Below are positions 14,057-22,261 of a DNA stretch of 26,690 bases, piece after piece. The first letter of the stretch is position 1. Each line of letters opens with the position of its first letter. Made by a program: the position numbers and the translations under genes. Under the pieces are notes generated by a model. It was not told where the DNA came from. It worked only from the letters and a program-made list of their open reading frames with translations, and ran no database searches. This DNA comes from JAAYZK01 sp964535025 (lineage in GTDB: Bacteria; Planctomycetota; Phycisphaerae; SM23-33; FEN-1343), in NCBI GenBank assembly GCA_964535025.1, contig CAZHRW010000078.1:1-26690 (forward strand), written 5' to 3'.

Positions 14057-15715
14057 TCACCAGCGGCGCAGGCGCAGCGACACGTCGCCGGTCATATATT
14101 TTCGCTCGAACGCCGCGCCGCCGTCGTCGGCGAGATCGGGCCCGAGGCTGTAGAGGACGATTCCGTCGGCCGCGGCGACCAGCTTCAATGGCTCACCGGT
14201 GAACGGGTCGGTAAGCACGAGGAGGACGTACCGCGGCACGAGCTGATCGAGGTCGGTCGGCAGGACGCCTTCGGCCTGGCGGTACCGCTCGGCGGCGATC
14301 GCCAGAGCGACCAGCCTGTGGCGGGCGTCGGCGAGGGCGGCAAGCTTCGACGCCCTGGCGAGCGGAAATGTCAAACACCGCGTCATCAACCCGCTTTCTC
14401 GCTGATTCAGGAATGTCTCCGAGAACGTCCGGTCGGGCCCCAAGAACGTCTGCGACAACCTCCGGTCAAGATCTCGCCACAGGCGTTCGTTCTTGTAGTA
14501 CGGCTCGGACGAGAGCTGCTCGTAGCGGCGCATCCATCCCAGGTGGGCCTCCAGGTCCTCCTTCCACAGGAACACCCGGTAAGGTGCAGCCGTGCGCGCG
14601 GTGACGAGGGGGAACTCCGGCAGTTGAGGATGTACACGTACCACCGATTCGGCGATCAGGTCCGGCATCGATGCAAAGGTCGCCATGCCGAGGGCCGTGT
14701 TCATCAGAACCCCCCTGTGCAGGGCCTCCCGGTAGCTCGGGGTCAGCAAGTCAGGGCCCGCGTCGAGGGCGTCGACGGGCAGCGGGCCCTGGTCGAGGAC
14801 GTACTGGAAAGCGTCGAATGCCTTGTCTTCCGCGGATACGCCGATCAACGTCGCAATGATGGGCGGTTCGGCGGTGCAGTGCCGAGATATGGCCCAGGCG
14901 GCGTGCAGATCGGCCATGGCATCGGCCATCCTGCCCTCGCTGGCGGCCACGCGCGCCGAAACGCTCAGCAGTCCGCCCAGATCGGGAATGCTGGACGGCC
15001 ACGCCATCGTCACACGCAGGGACGGCGGGCTATAGTGGACGCCGAAGTTGCAGGCCGGGCGCTCGGCCGCTCGGTGAAGCAGGTCGATCACGGGCCGGGA
15101 TTGGGCCAGGAGCGAAAGCACCTCTTCGTCGGCCGGGTCGAATTCATCGGCGGCGTAGGGGAAGGCGAACCAGTAGGACACCTTCCACCACGGCAGGCCT
15201 TGTGCTTTGCGGGCCTCCAGGATCTCCGACGCCCGCCGATACAGCGGGGCGGCGTTCTGAGCGTCGGGCACGCGGGGCGGCGCGAGCGACAGGGCGATGG
15301 CGCCGGCCTCGACGCGAAGCGTGGCCATCCGCTGGCGCACGGCCAGGTCGAGGTTCCAGAAGGTCATGACGGTCAGGAACACGCCGGCCACCCACGCCAG
15401 GGCCAGCCGGTTCACTGGCCAGGCGGTCGCGGCGGCCCGGCGCCCGCGGATGCGGATGATGGTTGCCGCGATCAGCACCGCGGCGCCCGCGACGGTCGAC
15501 GCGATCAGGGGACGCCGCGCCCCGCCGGCCCAGTGTTGCACCCAAGCAAACGCGCCGATGGCGACCAGCCACGGCCCGAGCAACAGGACGGCCCACACGA
15601 GGCGCAACAGCCCGCGCCAGACGCGGTCGGTGATGTGAGACGCCAGGGCGACGCCCAGCGCCGCGAACAGGGCGGACGTCACGGCCGCTTCGAGCCAGAA
15701 AAGCAGGTGTCCCAT
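14057..15715 (-). CDS. Four-span membrane protein with pseudopilin-like C-terminal region
   Basis: A 552-residue protein, last gene of the sigma-factor operon, with AGGAG before its ATG. Hydrophobic helices lie at about 6-26, 38-58, 70-87 and 103-121, followed by roughly 430 residues outside the membrane. Most of that part is helical and unrecognised. The region about 455-532 reads like the C-terminal half of GspG-type pseudopilins: a helix with AIAAERYRQAEGVLPTDLDQL, then LTDPFTGEPLKL, then VLYSLGPDLADDGG, the aspartate-rich loop that binds calcium in GspG. There is no prepilin cleavage motif, so it is not itself a pilin. Function unknown; context makes it a target or partner of the sigma/anti-sigma pair. 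Confidence 0.8.
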   Translation of the reverse strand: MGHLLFWLEAAVTSALFAALGVALASHITDRVWRGLLRLVWAVLLLGPWLVAIGAFAWVQHWAGGARRPLIASTVAGAAVLIAATIIRIRGRRAAATAWPVNRLALAWVAGVFLTVMTFWNLDLAVRQRMATLRVEAGAIALSLAPPRVPDAQNAAPLYRRASEILEARKAQGLPWWKVSYWFAFPYAADEFDPADEEVLSLLAQSRPVIDLLHRAAERPACNFGVHYSPPSLRVTMAWPSSIPDLGGLLSVSARVAASEGRMADAMADLHAAWAISRHCTAEPPIIATLIGVSAEDKAFDAFQYVLDQGPLPVDALDAGPDLLTPSYREALHRGVLMNTALGMATFASMPDLIAESVVRVHPQLPEFPLVTARTAAPYRVFLWKEDLEAHLGWMRRYEQLSSEPYYKNERLWRDLDRRLSQTFLGPDRTFSETFLNQRESGLMTRCLTFPLARASKLAALADARHRLVALAIAAERYRQAEGVLPTDLDQLVPRYVLLVLTDPFTGEPLKLVAAADGIVLYSLGPDLADDGGAAFERKYMTGDVSLRLRRW

Positions 15716-15733
15716 GGTCGATCTCCTGTCGAA

Positions 15734-16135
15734 TCAGAACGGTTCAAGCATGTTGTCGGGCGTCCGGCCGTAGGGCCGTCCCATCGGCAGCAGGCGCTCG
15801 CCCGCGGCCATCAGGCGGCACTGCCGGGCGATCTCCGCCTCCGAGAGCCCCAGGTCCATCCCGCGGAGCTGCTCGGCCAGGGCTGCCGTTCGAGCGGGCG
15901 GGGCGTCGGCGACGGGTCCGGCCGGCGTGGTGAGGCTGAGGCTGACATTCATCGCCAGCAGGACCGCCGCGGCTACACCCGCGGCATACCGCCGGAAGGG
16001 CCGCCGTGCGGATCGGCTCAACTCGTCGTCCACCCGCGCCAGCACCCGCGCCCGCAGCGCCGGGCTCGGTGCGGGGCCGCCGGTCAGTGCCTGCTCGATT
16101 GTTTCCAGGTCGTGGGGAAGTCGTTTTTCTGTCAT
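15734..16135 (-). CDS. Small single-span membrane protein, candidate anti-sigma factor
   Basis: A 133-residue protein whose ATG overlaps the stop of the ECF sigma gene (ATGA), the standard arrangement for a sigma factor and its regulator. Residues 1-50 are charged and cytoplasmic, one membrane helix covers about 51-68, and residues 70-133 would lie outside. It lacks the HxxxCxxC zinc motif of ZAS-type anti-sigma factors, and the N-terminal domain is only about 50 residues, shorter than usual. So the anti-sigma role is an inference from position and topology, not from a recognisable domain. It is followed 18 bases later by the four-span membrane protein. Confidence 0.75.
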   Translation of the reverse strand: MTEKRLPHDLETIEQALTGGPAPSPALRARVLARVDDELSRSARRPFRRYAAGVAAAVLLAMNVSLSLTTPAGPVADAPPARTAALAEQLRGMDLGLSEAEIARQCRLMAAGERLLPMGRPYGRTPDNMLEPF

Positions 16136-16647
16136 GGCTCTGTCTCCAGCATCCGCTTGAGCTTGGCCAGTGCGTAGCGATACCGGCTGGCGGCCGTGTT
16201 GGGGGTGATCCCGCAGGCCGTGGCGATCTGGCGGAACGTCAGACCGCCCTGGGTCCTCAGCGCCACCACGTCCCGTTGCCCGGACGGCAGACGATGCACC
16301 AGGGCCCAGAGGGCCTCGCCGCCGTCGCCGTCGTCCTGCCGGCTCGCCGCGGCCGCGGGAGCGTCGGCCAGTGCTGCGGTCTTGTGACGGCTTCGCCGCC
16401 GGCGGATGCCTGTCGCCACGTTCCGCAGCGACGCGAACAGGTACGCGTCGAGGTCGACCACGTCCCTGAGCCTGTGGCGGCTGCGGACCACGCCCGCGAA
16501 AAGCTCCTGGACGGCGTCCTCGGCGTCATGACGGCTGCCCAGCAGGCGCAGCGCCGTGCGGAACAACGCCGCAGCGTAACGGTCGTAGGCTTGCTCATAC
16601 GCCGTCGCGTCGCCGGCGGCCAGGCCTGTCCGAAGCTCGTCGTTCAA
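16132..16647 (-). CDS. ECF-type RNA polymerase sigma factor
   Basis: A 171-residue sigma-70 family factor with only regions 2 and 4. Region 2 covers about 8-85 and includes DAEDAVQELF (41-50) and LDAYLFASLRNVATGIRRR. An Ala/Asp-rich linker runs to about 110. Region 4 (about 115-168) contains LPSGQRDVVAL and the helix-turn-helix TFRQIATACGITPNTAASR. The TTG start is preferred because it gives the family's usual N-terminus (LNDELRTGLAAGDATAYEQ), with GAAGGA about ten bases upstream; no ATG or GTG is available close by. It would direct transcription of an extracytoplasmic response regulon, probably including its own operon. The downstream overlapping membrane protein is the likely regulator. Confidence 0.92.
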   Translation of the reverse strand: MNDELRTGLAAGDATAYEQAYDRYAAALFRTALRLLGSRHDAEDAVQELFAGVVRSRHRLRDVVDLDAYLFASLRNVATGIRRRRSRHKTAALADAPAAAASRQDDGDGGEALWALVHRLPSGQRDVVALRTQGGLTFRQIATACGITPNTAASRYRYALAKLKRMLETEP

Positions 16648-16773
16648 AGGGCGGGTTCCTTCACACCCTTGAAGAGACCGTGATCGCCCGTCTTTGTCTA
16701 CAGCGCCGGATTTTTCCGTGCTGCCGTGCGGCCGGGCTCGGAGGTTCGGTTCTAGGCGCATCGGCTCGAGGGG

Positions 16774-16802
16774 GCTATAGTGCTCGAAGCTGACACAGCC
16801 AA
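16774..16802 (-). promoter_or_regulatory. Candidate promoter for the sigma-factor operon
   Basis: On the minus strand TTGGCT (plus 16797-16802) is followed after 17 bases by TATAGC (16774-16779). Transcription would begin about 120 bases before the sigma start. The same place reads TATAGT (16776-16781) on the plus strand, but I find no matching -35 box for the divergent gene. The 177-base gap 16648-16824 contains no gene. I did not find a convincing ECF-type GGAAC/CGTC pair in it. Confidence 0.3.
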
Positions 16803-16824
16803 CCTCGCTTCCGGGAGACATATC

Positions 16825-19800
16825 ATGGCCCCCAGGCACATCGTCCGAACAGTCCTGATCGTCCTGATCGCCCTGGCCTCGGCGCCGCGGCTTTCGGCTC
16901 GCGGGGAGACGTACAGTTGGAACCGGCCCCATGCGACGGTCCTGCCGACGGGGAATCTCCAGTGGCGGCCCGAGCCGTTCGTCTACCGGCCGGGCGAGGC
17001 CGTGCGCTACATCGACTTCGCCGCCGGCGACGACGCCAACCCCGGCACCCGCCAGCGGCCCTGGAAGCACCATCCCTGGGACACCGCCGCCACGCACGCG
17101 GCCGGGGCCGACGAGGCCGTCGATACCTACGTCTTCAAGCGGGGCGTGATCTACCGCGGCGAGATCCGCGTCGCCGCCTCCGGGCGGCCGGACAAGCCGA
17201 TCCGGCTGACCAGCGACCCGTCGTGGGGCGACGGCGAAGCGCTCCTCTACGGCTCGGCCCGCCTGACCGGCACGTGGAAACGCTGCACGGCGGCCGATGC
17301 GCCGGGCATCCCGCAGCCGCACCAGGTGTGGTACCTCGACCTCGGCGACGACTTCGACACCGATTCGAAGGACACCCGCCTGTCGGCGCTCTGGCGGATC
17401 GTCGACGGCCGGGCCGTCCGGTTGAACATCGCCCGCGACCCCGACTGGACCATCACCGACCCGGACAATCCCTTCACCGGCTGGTACCGCTGGAAGACCT
17501 TCACCGGCACCGTCAGCGATGGGTGGCTGGCCGACGCGGAGCACCTGGCCGGCAAGGACGGCGGCTTCTTCGACGGCGGGGTCGTCTGGACCCAGCACCG
17601 CAACCTGATGGGCTCGGTCCACCGGGTGAAGATCCGGCGCTACGACCCGGCGGCGGGGGCGGTGTGGATCGACTCGCCGGGCGGCGCACAGTATCGCTCC
17701 CGCTGGCGCGGCCGCCCCAACGAGCCGTTCGAGCTGGACCGCCCGATTCACTACTACATCGAGAACGTCCGCGGCTACCTCGATTCGCCCGGGGAGTACT
17801 TCTACGACGTCGACGGGCCGCACGGCGGCAGGCTGTACCTTCGCCTGGACGACGACTCGGACCCCAATGATGCCGTCCTGGAAGCGGCCCAGGTCCGCTC
17901 GCCGATCCAGATCTTCGATCGCAGCCATATCGAGGTCAGCGGCCTGTCGTTCAGCTTCAACGACGACGATGACGGCCTGTACGGCTACCCGTGGTACATC
18001 TCGGCGTCGCCGATGGTCCGCATCGTGGGCAACTGCACCGACGTGGCCGTCCGCAACTGCCGCTTCACGGACGTGATGAACGCCGTGGTCGCGTTCCCGC
18101 GCCCGACGGCCGTCGGCGGGCCGGCCCGGGCGTCGCAACGCGACATCGGCGCGTTCGACGATGACGTGATGGGCGACATCGCCATCACCGACAACGACAT
18201 CCGCAACGCCGACATGGCCGGCGCGATCTGGGTCAACGGGGCCAGCCAGAGCGCCGCCGGCGAGGCGTACGGGCGGCTCGGCCACGTCGACGTGCTGCGG
18301 AACCGCGTGATCCACTGCGGCTACCGGCCGGGTAAGAGCCCCACCTCGTCGATCCCCGCCATCAGCGTCATCCTGGCCGAGACGGGCGAAATCGCCGGCA
18401 ACATCGTCGACACCAGTTGGGGCAACGGACTGTTCACACTCGGCGGCAAGCTCAACCGAACCGTCAACGAGGTGCCCCTGGCGCGGCTGCTCATCCACCA
18501 CAACCAGCTCGACAACACCATGCTCGGCTGCAACGATTACGGCGGACTCGAACTGTTCCAGGGCGGGCCGGCGTACATCTACAACAATGTCAGCCGCAAC
18601 ACCGTCGGCACGCGAACCTTCACCGCGGCCAACCTGGGCTACAACCTCTACCTCGACGGCGCGTTCAAGGTCTACAGCTTCAACAACATCCTCGCCGGCA
18701 AGGTCAAGCCCGACCAGCCGCAGTCTTACGGCCATTGCGGCTATTTCATGGTGTTCGGCTTCCTCGACCAGTTGTTCAACAACACGATCTACCACTTCGA
18801 ATACGGGCTGAACGGCAGCAGCGGCAACCGGTCCTGCATTCTCGGCAACGTCCTGGTCGACTGCTCCAGGAGCTTCATGGGCCAGAACCGCCCGGGCGAC
18901 GTGTCGATGCTCGGCGGCGGCGACACCGGCGAAATGGGCCGCCGCGGGATCCCCACGATGGCCTATGCCAATAACGTCTTCCACGGCAGCCCCCAGGGCG
19001 GCCGCCGCGACGAGGGCGCCTTCGGCTTCGTCGGCGGTATCGGCCCCAGCGCCGGCGGCGGGGCCGAGGTCTACTCGGGCGATACGCTCGAGGAGCTTCG
19101 CGAGGCGCTGACGGCCATGAACTGCCGCCTGGCGACCCTCGGCGTCCACGTCCGGCGCAATCCCCTCGTCGACCCGGCGAACTTCGACTACCGCCTCGCC
19201 CCGGACTCGCCCGCGACGGATCGCGGCGTGACGTTCTTTGTCCCGTGGGCGCTGTCGCGGGTGGTGGGGGAGTGGCACTTCTACGGCGGCGGCGCCGACC
19301 CGACCGTCGTGCTGGGCGAGAACTTCTACATGCAGGGCGAGCACATGGAACGCGGGATGTACTACTTCATCCCCCGAAACGACCTGACCGTCTCGACGGC
19401 CGCCGCCGCCGACTACGTGTCCGGCCCCCTGGAGGACTGGATCGACGGCGCCCTGCGCTTCGACGGGGCCAGCCGGTGGGCCGTGCTCACCCACGCCGAG
19501 ATGACCCGCGACGGCCGCTACCCGGTCACGCTCGGCACCGATGGGCGGGTCACAAACGCCGAGCCGCCCGCGGTGTTCCCCGGCGCGCAGCGCAAGACCC
19601 TCGACATGGACACCAACAACTTCCTCATCGAGGTCTACGTCCGCTGTCGCGACGGCCACACCGGCGGCGGGCTGGCCGGCAAGTCCGACGGGTCGACGGG
19701 CTACGACCTGGGCATCGATGATGCCGGCCGGGCGGTGCTGACGCTGCGGTCGCCCGCGGGCGGCAGCACGCTCGCAGGGGGAAAGGTCAATGACGGCCGG

Positions 19801-20130
19801 TGGCACCACCTGATCGCCGAGGTGGATCGCCGCGCCGCTCGGGCGACGCTCTACATCGACGGTCAGCAGGCCGCCACCGACGGCATCGCCCTGGCGGGGG
19901 ATGTCTCGCTGAGCAACAGGGGCGATTTTCTCGTCGGCAAGGCCTCCGACGGGCGATGCTTCGCCGGGGACATCGATTTCCTCCGCGTCTCGCGCGGCAC
20001 GCTCGCCGACGCCCGAACGACGATCAACGAGCTGGCCGCCTGGCAGTTCGACGGCCCGCACCTTCGCGACTTCACGGGCCGCCGTCCCACGGGCAAACGC
20101 GACGCCGGGGCACTCGAACTGAGTCGTTGA
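16825..20130 (+). CDS. Secreted right-handed beta-helix protein with C-terminal LamG-like domain
   Basis: An 1101-residue exported protein. The ATG at 16825 has GGGAG seven bases upstream and opens a clean signal peptide (MAPRHIVRTVLIVLIALAS) ending near residue 27; an upstream ATG at 16780 would spoil this. Residues about 60-130 hold VRYIDFAAGDDANPGT and PWKHHPWD, typical of the leading part of pectate-lyase-like beta-helix proteins. Residues about 365-690 show Asn-rich turns (YIYNNVSRN, FNNILAG, LFNNTIYHF) spaced as in parallel beta-helix coils. Residues about 931-1085 resemble a LamG/concanavalin jelly roll (DGRWHHLIAEVD, ATLYIDGQ). A polysaccharide lyase, hydrolase or carbohydrate-binding role is likely, but no catalytic residues can be named. 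It stands alone between two transcription units. Confidence 0.87.
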   Translation: MAPRHIVRTVLIVLIALASAPRLSARGETYSWNRPHATVLPTGNLQWRPEPFVYRPGEAVRYIDFAAGDDANPGTRQRPWKHHPWDTAATHAAGADEAVDTYVFKRGVIYRGEIRVAASGRPDKPIRLTSDPSWGDGEALLYGSARLTGTWKRCTAADAPGIPQPHQVWYLDLGDDFDTDSKDTRLSALWRIVDGRAVRLNIARDPDWTITDPDNPFTGWYRWKTFTGTVSDGWLADAEHLAGKDGGFFDGGVVWTQHRNLMGSVHRVKIRRYDPAAGAVWIDSPGGAQYRSRWRGRPNEPFELDRPIHYYIENVRGYLDSPGEYFYDVDGPHGGRLYLRLDDDSDPNDAVLEAAQVRSPIQIFDRSHIEVSGLSFSFNDDDDGLYGYPWYISASPMVRIVGNCTDVAVRNCRFTDVMNAVVAFPRPTAVGGPARASQRDIGAFDDDVMGDIAITDNDIRNADMAGAIWVNGASQSAAGEAYGRLGHVDVLRNRVIHCGYRPGKSPTSSIPAISVILAETGEIAGNIVDTSWGNGLFTLGGKLNRTVNEVPLARLLIHHNQLDNTMLGCNDYGGLELFQGGPAYIYNNVSRNTVGTRTFTAANLGYNLYLDGAFKVYSFNNILAGKVKPDQPQSYGHCGYFMVFGFLDQLFNNTIYHFEYGLNGSSGNRSCILGNVLVDCSRSFMGQNRPGDVSMLGGGDTGEMGRRGIPTMAYANNVFHGSPQGGRRDEGAFGFVGGIGPSAGGGAEVYSGDTLEELREALTAMNCRLATLGVHVRRNPLVDPANFDYRLAPDSPATDRGVTFFVPWALSRVVGEWHFYGGGADPTVVLGENFYMQGEHMERGMYYFIPRNDLTVSTAAAADYVSGPLEDWIDGALRFDGASRWAVLTHAEMTRDGRYPVTLGTDGRVTNAEPPAVFPGAQRKTLDMDTNNFLIEVYVRCRDGHTGGGLAGKSDGSTGYDLGIDDAGRAVLTLRSPAGGSTLAGGKVNDGRWHHLIAEVDRRAARATLYIDGQQAATDGIALAGDVSLSNRGDFLVGKASDGRCFAGDIDFLRVSRGTLADARTTINELAAWQFDGPHLRDFTGRRPTGKRDAGALELSR

Positions 20131-20148
20131 TGCTCGCCCGCCCTTACC

Positions 20149-20178
20149 TTGACGCTATTGATCATCCTTTGTTACAAT
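20149..20178 (+). promoter_or_regulatory. Strong sigma-70-like promoter of the pilus/secretion operon
   Basis: TTGACG at 20149-20154, an 18-base spacer and TACAAT at 20173-20178: five of six consensus bases in each box, inside an AT-rich island in otherwise very GC-rich DNA. The start site would fall near 20185, leaving a leader of about 235 bases before the first ATPase gene. It lies just 18 bases past the stop of the beta-helix gene. Confidence 0.65.
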
Positions 20179-20225
20179 CGACAAGTCAAACGTTGCCCGC
20201 CGCCTGCGTAATGCCTAGGCTGTTT

Positions 20226-20272
20226 CCGGCGGCGGCGCGGGTGTGACGCAGACGGACCTTCGCCACCGCCGG
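20226..20272 (+). other. Long GC-rich hairpin in the leader of the pilus operon
   Basis: CCGGCGGCGGCG (20226-20237) can pair with CGCCACCGCCGG (20261-20272) over 12 positions with one C-A mismatch, around a 23-base loop. Further downstream GTCGGC and GCCGAC can form a second, smaller stem around a 14-base loop near 20338-20363. There is no U-run after either, so they are not classic terminators. The leader 20185-20418 contains no gene I can support and no riboswitch I recognise. Confidence 0.45.
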
Positions 20273-20418
20273 CCGCCGTGTCGGCATCCCCGGCGAGTTC
20301 GTGTAGACGGCTGTTTCCCGTTGTCGCCCGGTGGGCGTCTGTCGGCCGGCCGTGCATTACGCCGACCGGCGGAGGCGGCGACTGGCGTGCGGATTCGGAA
20401 AGGACGCGAGATAAGCTC

Positions 20419-22125
20419 ATGGCACGACGCAAGAAGCGGATCGGCGAGATTCTCAAGGGGTGGGGGCTGGTGACCGACGCGGGCATCGAGGAGGCCTTGG
20501 GCTACGCTCGCAGCGAGCATGTCCGGATGGGCGAGGCGCTGGTGGCCCTGGGGCTGGTCGACGAGGAGGATGTTACCAAGGCGCTGGCCAACCAGTTCGA
20601 CATGGAATATGTCGACCTGAACCACGTCTCGACGCCGTCGGAACTCGGCTCGATCCCCGAGCGCGTCATCCGCGAGCATTTGATCCTCCCGCTCAGCCGC
20701 GAGGGCAACCGGCTGAAGGTGGTCATCACCGACCCGTTGGACCTGGAAACCCTTGATATGCTTCGATTTCGCCTCAATTGCGAGATCGACACGGCCCTGG
20801 CGTCCAAGACGCAGCTTCGCGAGTATCTCGACCAGTTCGTTCGGCCCTCGGACGTCTCAATCGACGAGGTGGTCAAATCGGTGGGGGCCCAGACCCCCGA
20901 CGAAGACCTGGAGATCGATGACGGCCAGGACTACGACGAGACGTCAGGGCCGATCATCAAGCTGGTGCAAATGATGATTTCCGAGGCGGTTCGCATGCGG
21001 GCCAGCGACATCCACATCGAGCCGATGGCCAACCGCGTCCGGGTGCGTTACCGCGTTGACGGCGTCTGCCGCGAACGCGACGTGGTGCCCAAGCACATGC
21101 AGGGCCCGGTGCTCAGCCGTCTGAAGATCATGTCCGGAATCAAACTGGATGAGAAGCGGCTTCCCCAGGACGGTCGGATCAAGATGATGCTCGGCGGCGA
21201 ACCGATCGACTTCCGTGTCTCGTCCCTCCCGGGCTACCACGGCGAGAGCATCGTCCTGCGTATTCTCCGCAGCGAGAGCGCCAAACTGGGCGTCCAGAGC
21301 CTCGGCCTCGACGCCGAGGACTACGCCAAGTTCATGCGGATCATCAAGCAGCCGACGGGCATCTTCCTGGTCACCGGCCCGACCGGCTCGGGCAAGACGA
21401 CGACGCTGTACTCGGCGCTGCAGGAACTGAACCGGCCGGACCGCAAGATCATCACCGCTGAGGACCCCGTGGAGTATCACTTCACCGGGATGAACCAGTG
21501 TCAGGTCAACGAAACCATCGGTTTGAGCTTCGCCTCCATCCTGCGATCCATGCTCCGTCAAGCACCGAATATCATCCTGGTGGGTGAGATTCGCGACTTG
21601 GAGGTCGCTGAAGTCGCGATTCAGGCCGCACTCACCGGACACTTGGTTTTCAGTACGCTTCACACGAACGATGCGCCGTCGGCGCTGACGCGTCTGATCG
21701 ACATGGGCGTCAAACCCTTCCTGGTCGCCAGCGCGATCCAGGCGGTTCTGGCTCAGCGGCTGATCCGCCTGATCTGCCCCAACTGCAAGGAGCCCTACAC
21801 GAACCCCGACCCCAAGCTGATGCGGGTGCTGGGGTTCAAGCCTGAGGAGCTGAAGGACAGAACGATTTACCACGGCGCGGGTTGCGACGCGTGCGGGGGG
21901 ACCGGCTACCGAGGGCGACAGGGCATCTTCGAACTGTTGACGATGGATACCACACTGGCGGAGCTGGCGTTCCGGCGGGCACCGCTGAGCGAATTCCGAA
22001 AGGCGGCCCGTGCCAGCGGGATGCGGACGCTCCTGGAAGATGGCCGGCGGAAGATTCTTGCCGGCGTGACGACGCCCGAGGACATCATGCGGGTGGCTCA
22101 GGCGGAGGATCTGGTGGAAGGCTGA
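20419..22125 (+). CDS. pilB: PilB/GspE-family assembly ATPase, first copy
   Basis: A 568-residue hexameric secretion ATPase that would power pilus or pseudopilus assembly from the cytoplasmic face of the inner membrane. The ATG at 20419 opens MARRKKRIGEIL, the usual beginning of an MshEN-type N-terminal domain (about 1-150). The ATPase core has Walker A GPTGSGKTTT (Lys326), the aspartate box TAEDPVEYHF and a Walker B region around VGEIRD (Glu390), then GHLVFSTLHTND. Two Cys pairs (CPNCKEP and CDACGGTGYRGR) form the family's zinc site near the end. Before VGEIRD it reads RQAPN, where the second copy has RQDPD. The Shine-Dalgarno site is weak. First gene of the cluster, behind a strong promoter and long leader. 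Confidence 0.93.
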   Translation: MARRKKRIGEILKGWGLVTDAGIEEALGYARSEHVRMGEALVALGLVDEEDVTKALANQFDMEYVDLNHVSTPSELGSIPERVIREHLILPLSREGNRLKVVITDPLDLETLDMLRFRLNCEIDTALASKTQLREYLDQFVRPSDVSIDEVVKSVGAQTPDEDLEIDDGQDYDETSGPIIKLVQMMISEAVRMRASDIHIEPMANRVRVRYRVDGVCRERDVVPKHMQGPVLSRLKIMSGIKLDEKRLPQDGRIKMMLGGEPIDFRVSSLPGYHGESIVLRILRSESAKLGVQSLGLDAEDYAKFMRIIKQPTGIFLVTGPTGSGKTTTLYSALQELNRPDRKIITAEDPVEYHFTGMNQCQVNETIGLSFASILRSMLRQAPNIILVGEIRDLEVAEVAIQAALTGHLVFSTLHTNDAPSALTRLIDMGVKPFLVASAIQAVLAQRLIRLICPNCKEPYTNPDPKLMRVLGFKPEELKDRTIYHGAGCDACGGTGYRGRQGIFELLTMDTTLAELAFRRAPLSEFRKAARASGMRTLLEDGRRKILAGVTTPEDIMRVAQAEDLVEG

Positions 22126-22167
22126 GGCGATGGCGGAGGCCGATGAGTTTGCAACCCTTGTTGAAAT

Positions 22168-22187
22168 AGACGCTTACATGAGCGTCT
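22168..22187 (+). repeat. Perfect inverted repeat between the pilB- and pilT-like genes
   Basis: AGACGCT (22168-22174) and AGCGTCT (22181-22187) are perfect inverted copies around the loop TACATG, inside the 136-base gap 22126-22261. No U-run follows, so it is more likely an RNA processing or regulatory stem, or a protein site, than a terminator. The rest of the gap holds no supported gene. Confidence 0.45.
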
Positions 22188-22261
22188 CGGCGGACCGGGC
22201 GGAACTGGCTTTGCCTAGGTCCTTGACGAATAATGAGTTGTGAGGGGGCGCGGGAGTAAGC

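Noticed and set aside
14051..14060. Terminator between the convergent LysE and four-span membrane protein genes
   Set aside because: Only one base lies between the two stop codons and no U-run hairpin is visible there; any terminators must lie inside the opposing genes.
16681..16770. ECF-type autoregulated promoter (GGAAC ... CGTC) upstream of the sigma gene
   Set aside because: GAACC-like words occur but no partner -10 word sits at the expected 16-17 base distance on the minus strand.
16648..20061. Very long minus-strand open frame continuous with the sigma factor gene, running opposite the beta-helix gene
   Set aside because: It is a shadow of the plus-strand gene produced by GC-rich third positions. 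Its translation is Asp/Gly/Arg/Val-rich without recognisable domains; only its last 171 residues form a real sigma factor.
20185..20418. Possible cyclic di-GMP riboswitch in the pilus operon leader
   Set aside because: A GTGACGCA stretch resembles one piece of the GEMM consensus, but the GNRA tetraloop, its receptor and the GCAAACC segment are not in the right order. Similarity is probably chance.
22178..22243. 21-codon frame between the pilB- and pilT-like genes
   Set aside because: No ribosome binding site, it starts inside the inverted repeat, and a frame this short arises by chance. Not supported without conservation data.
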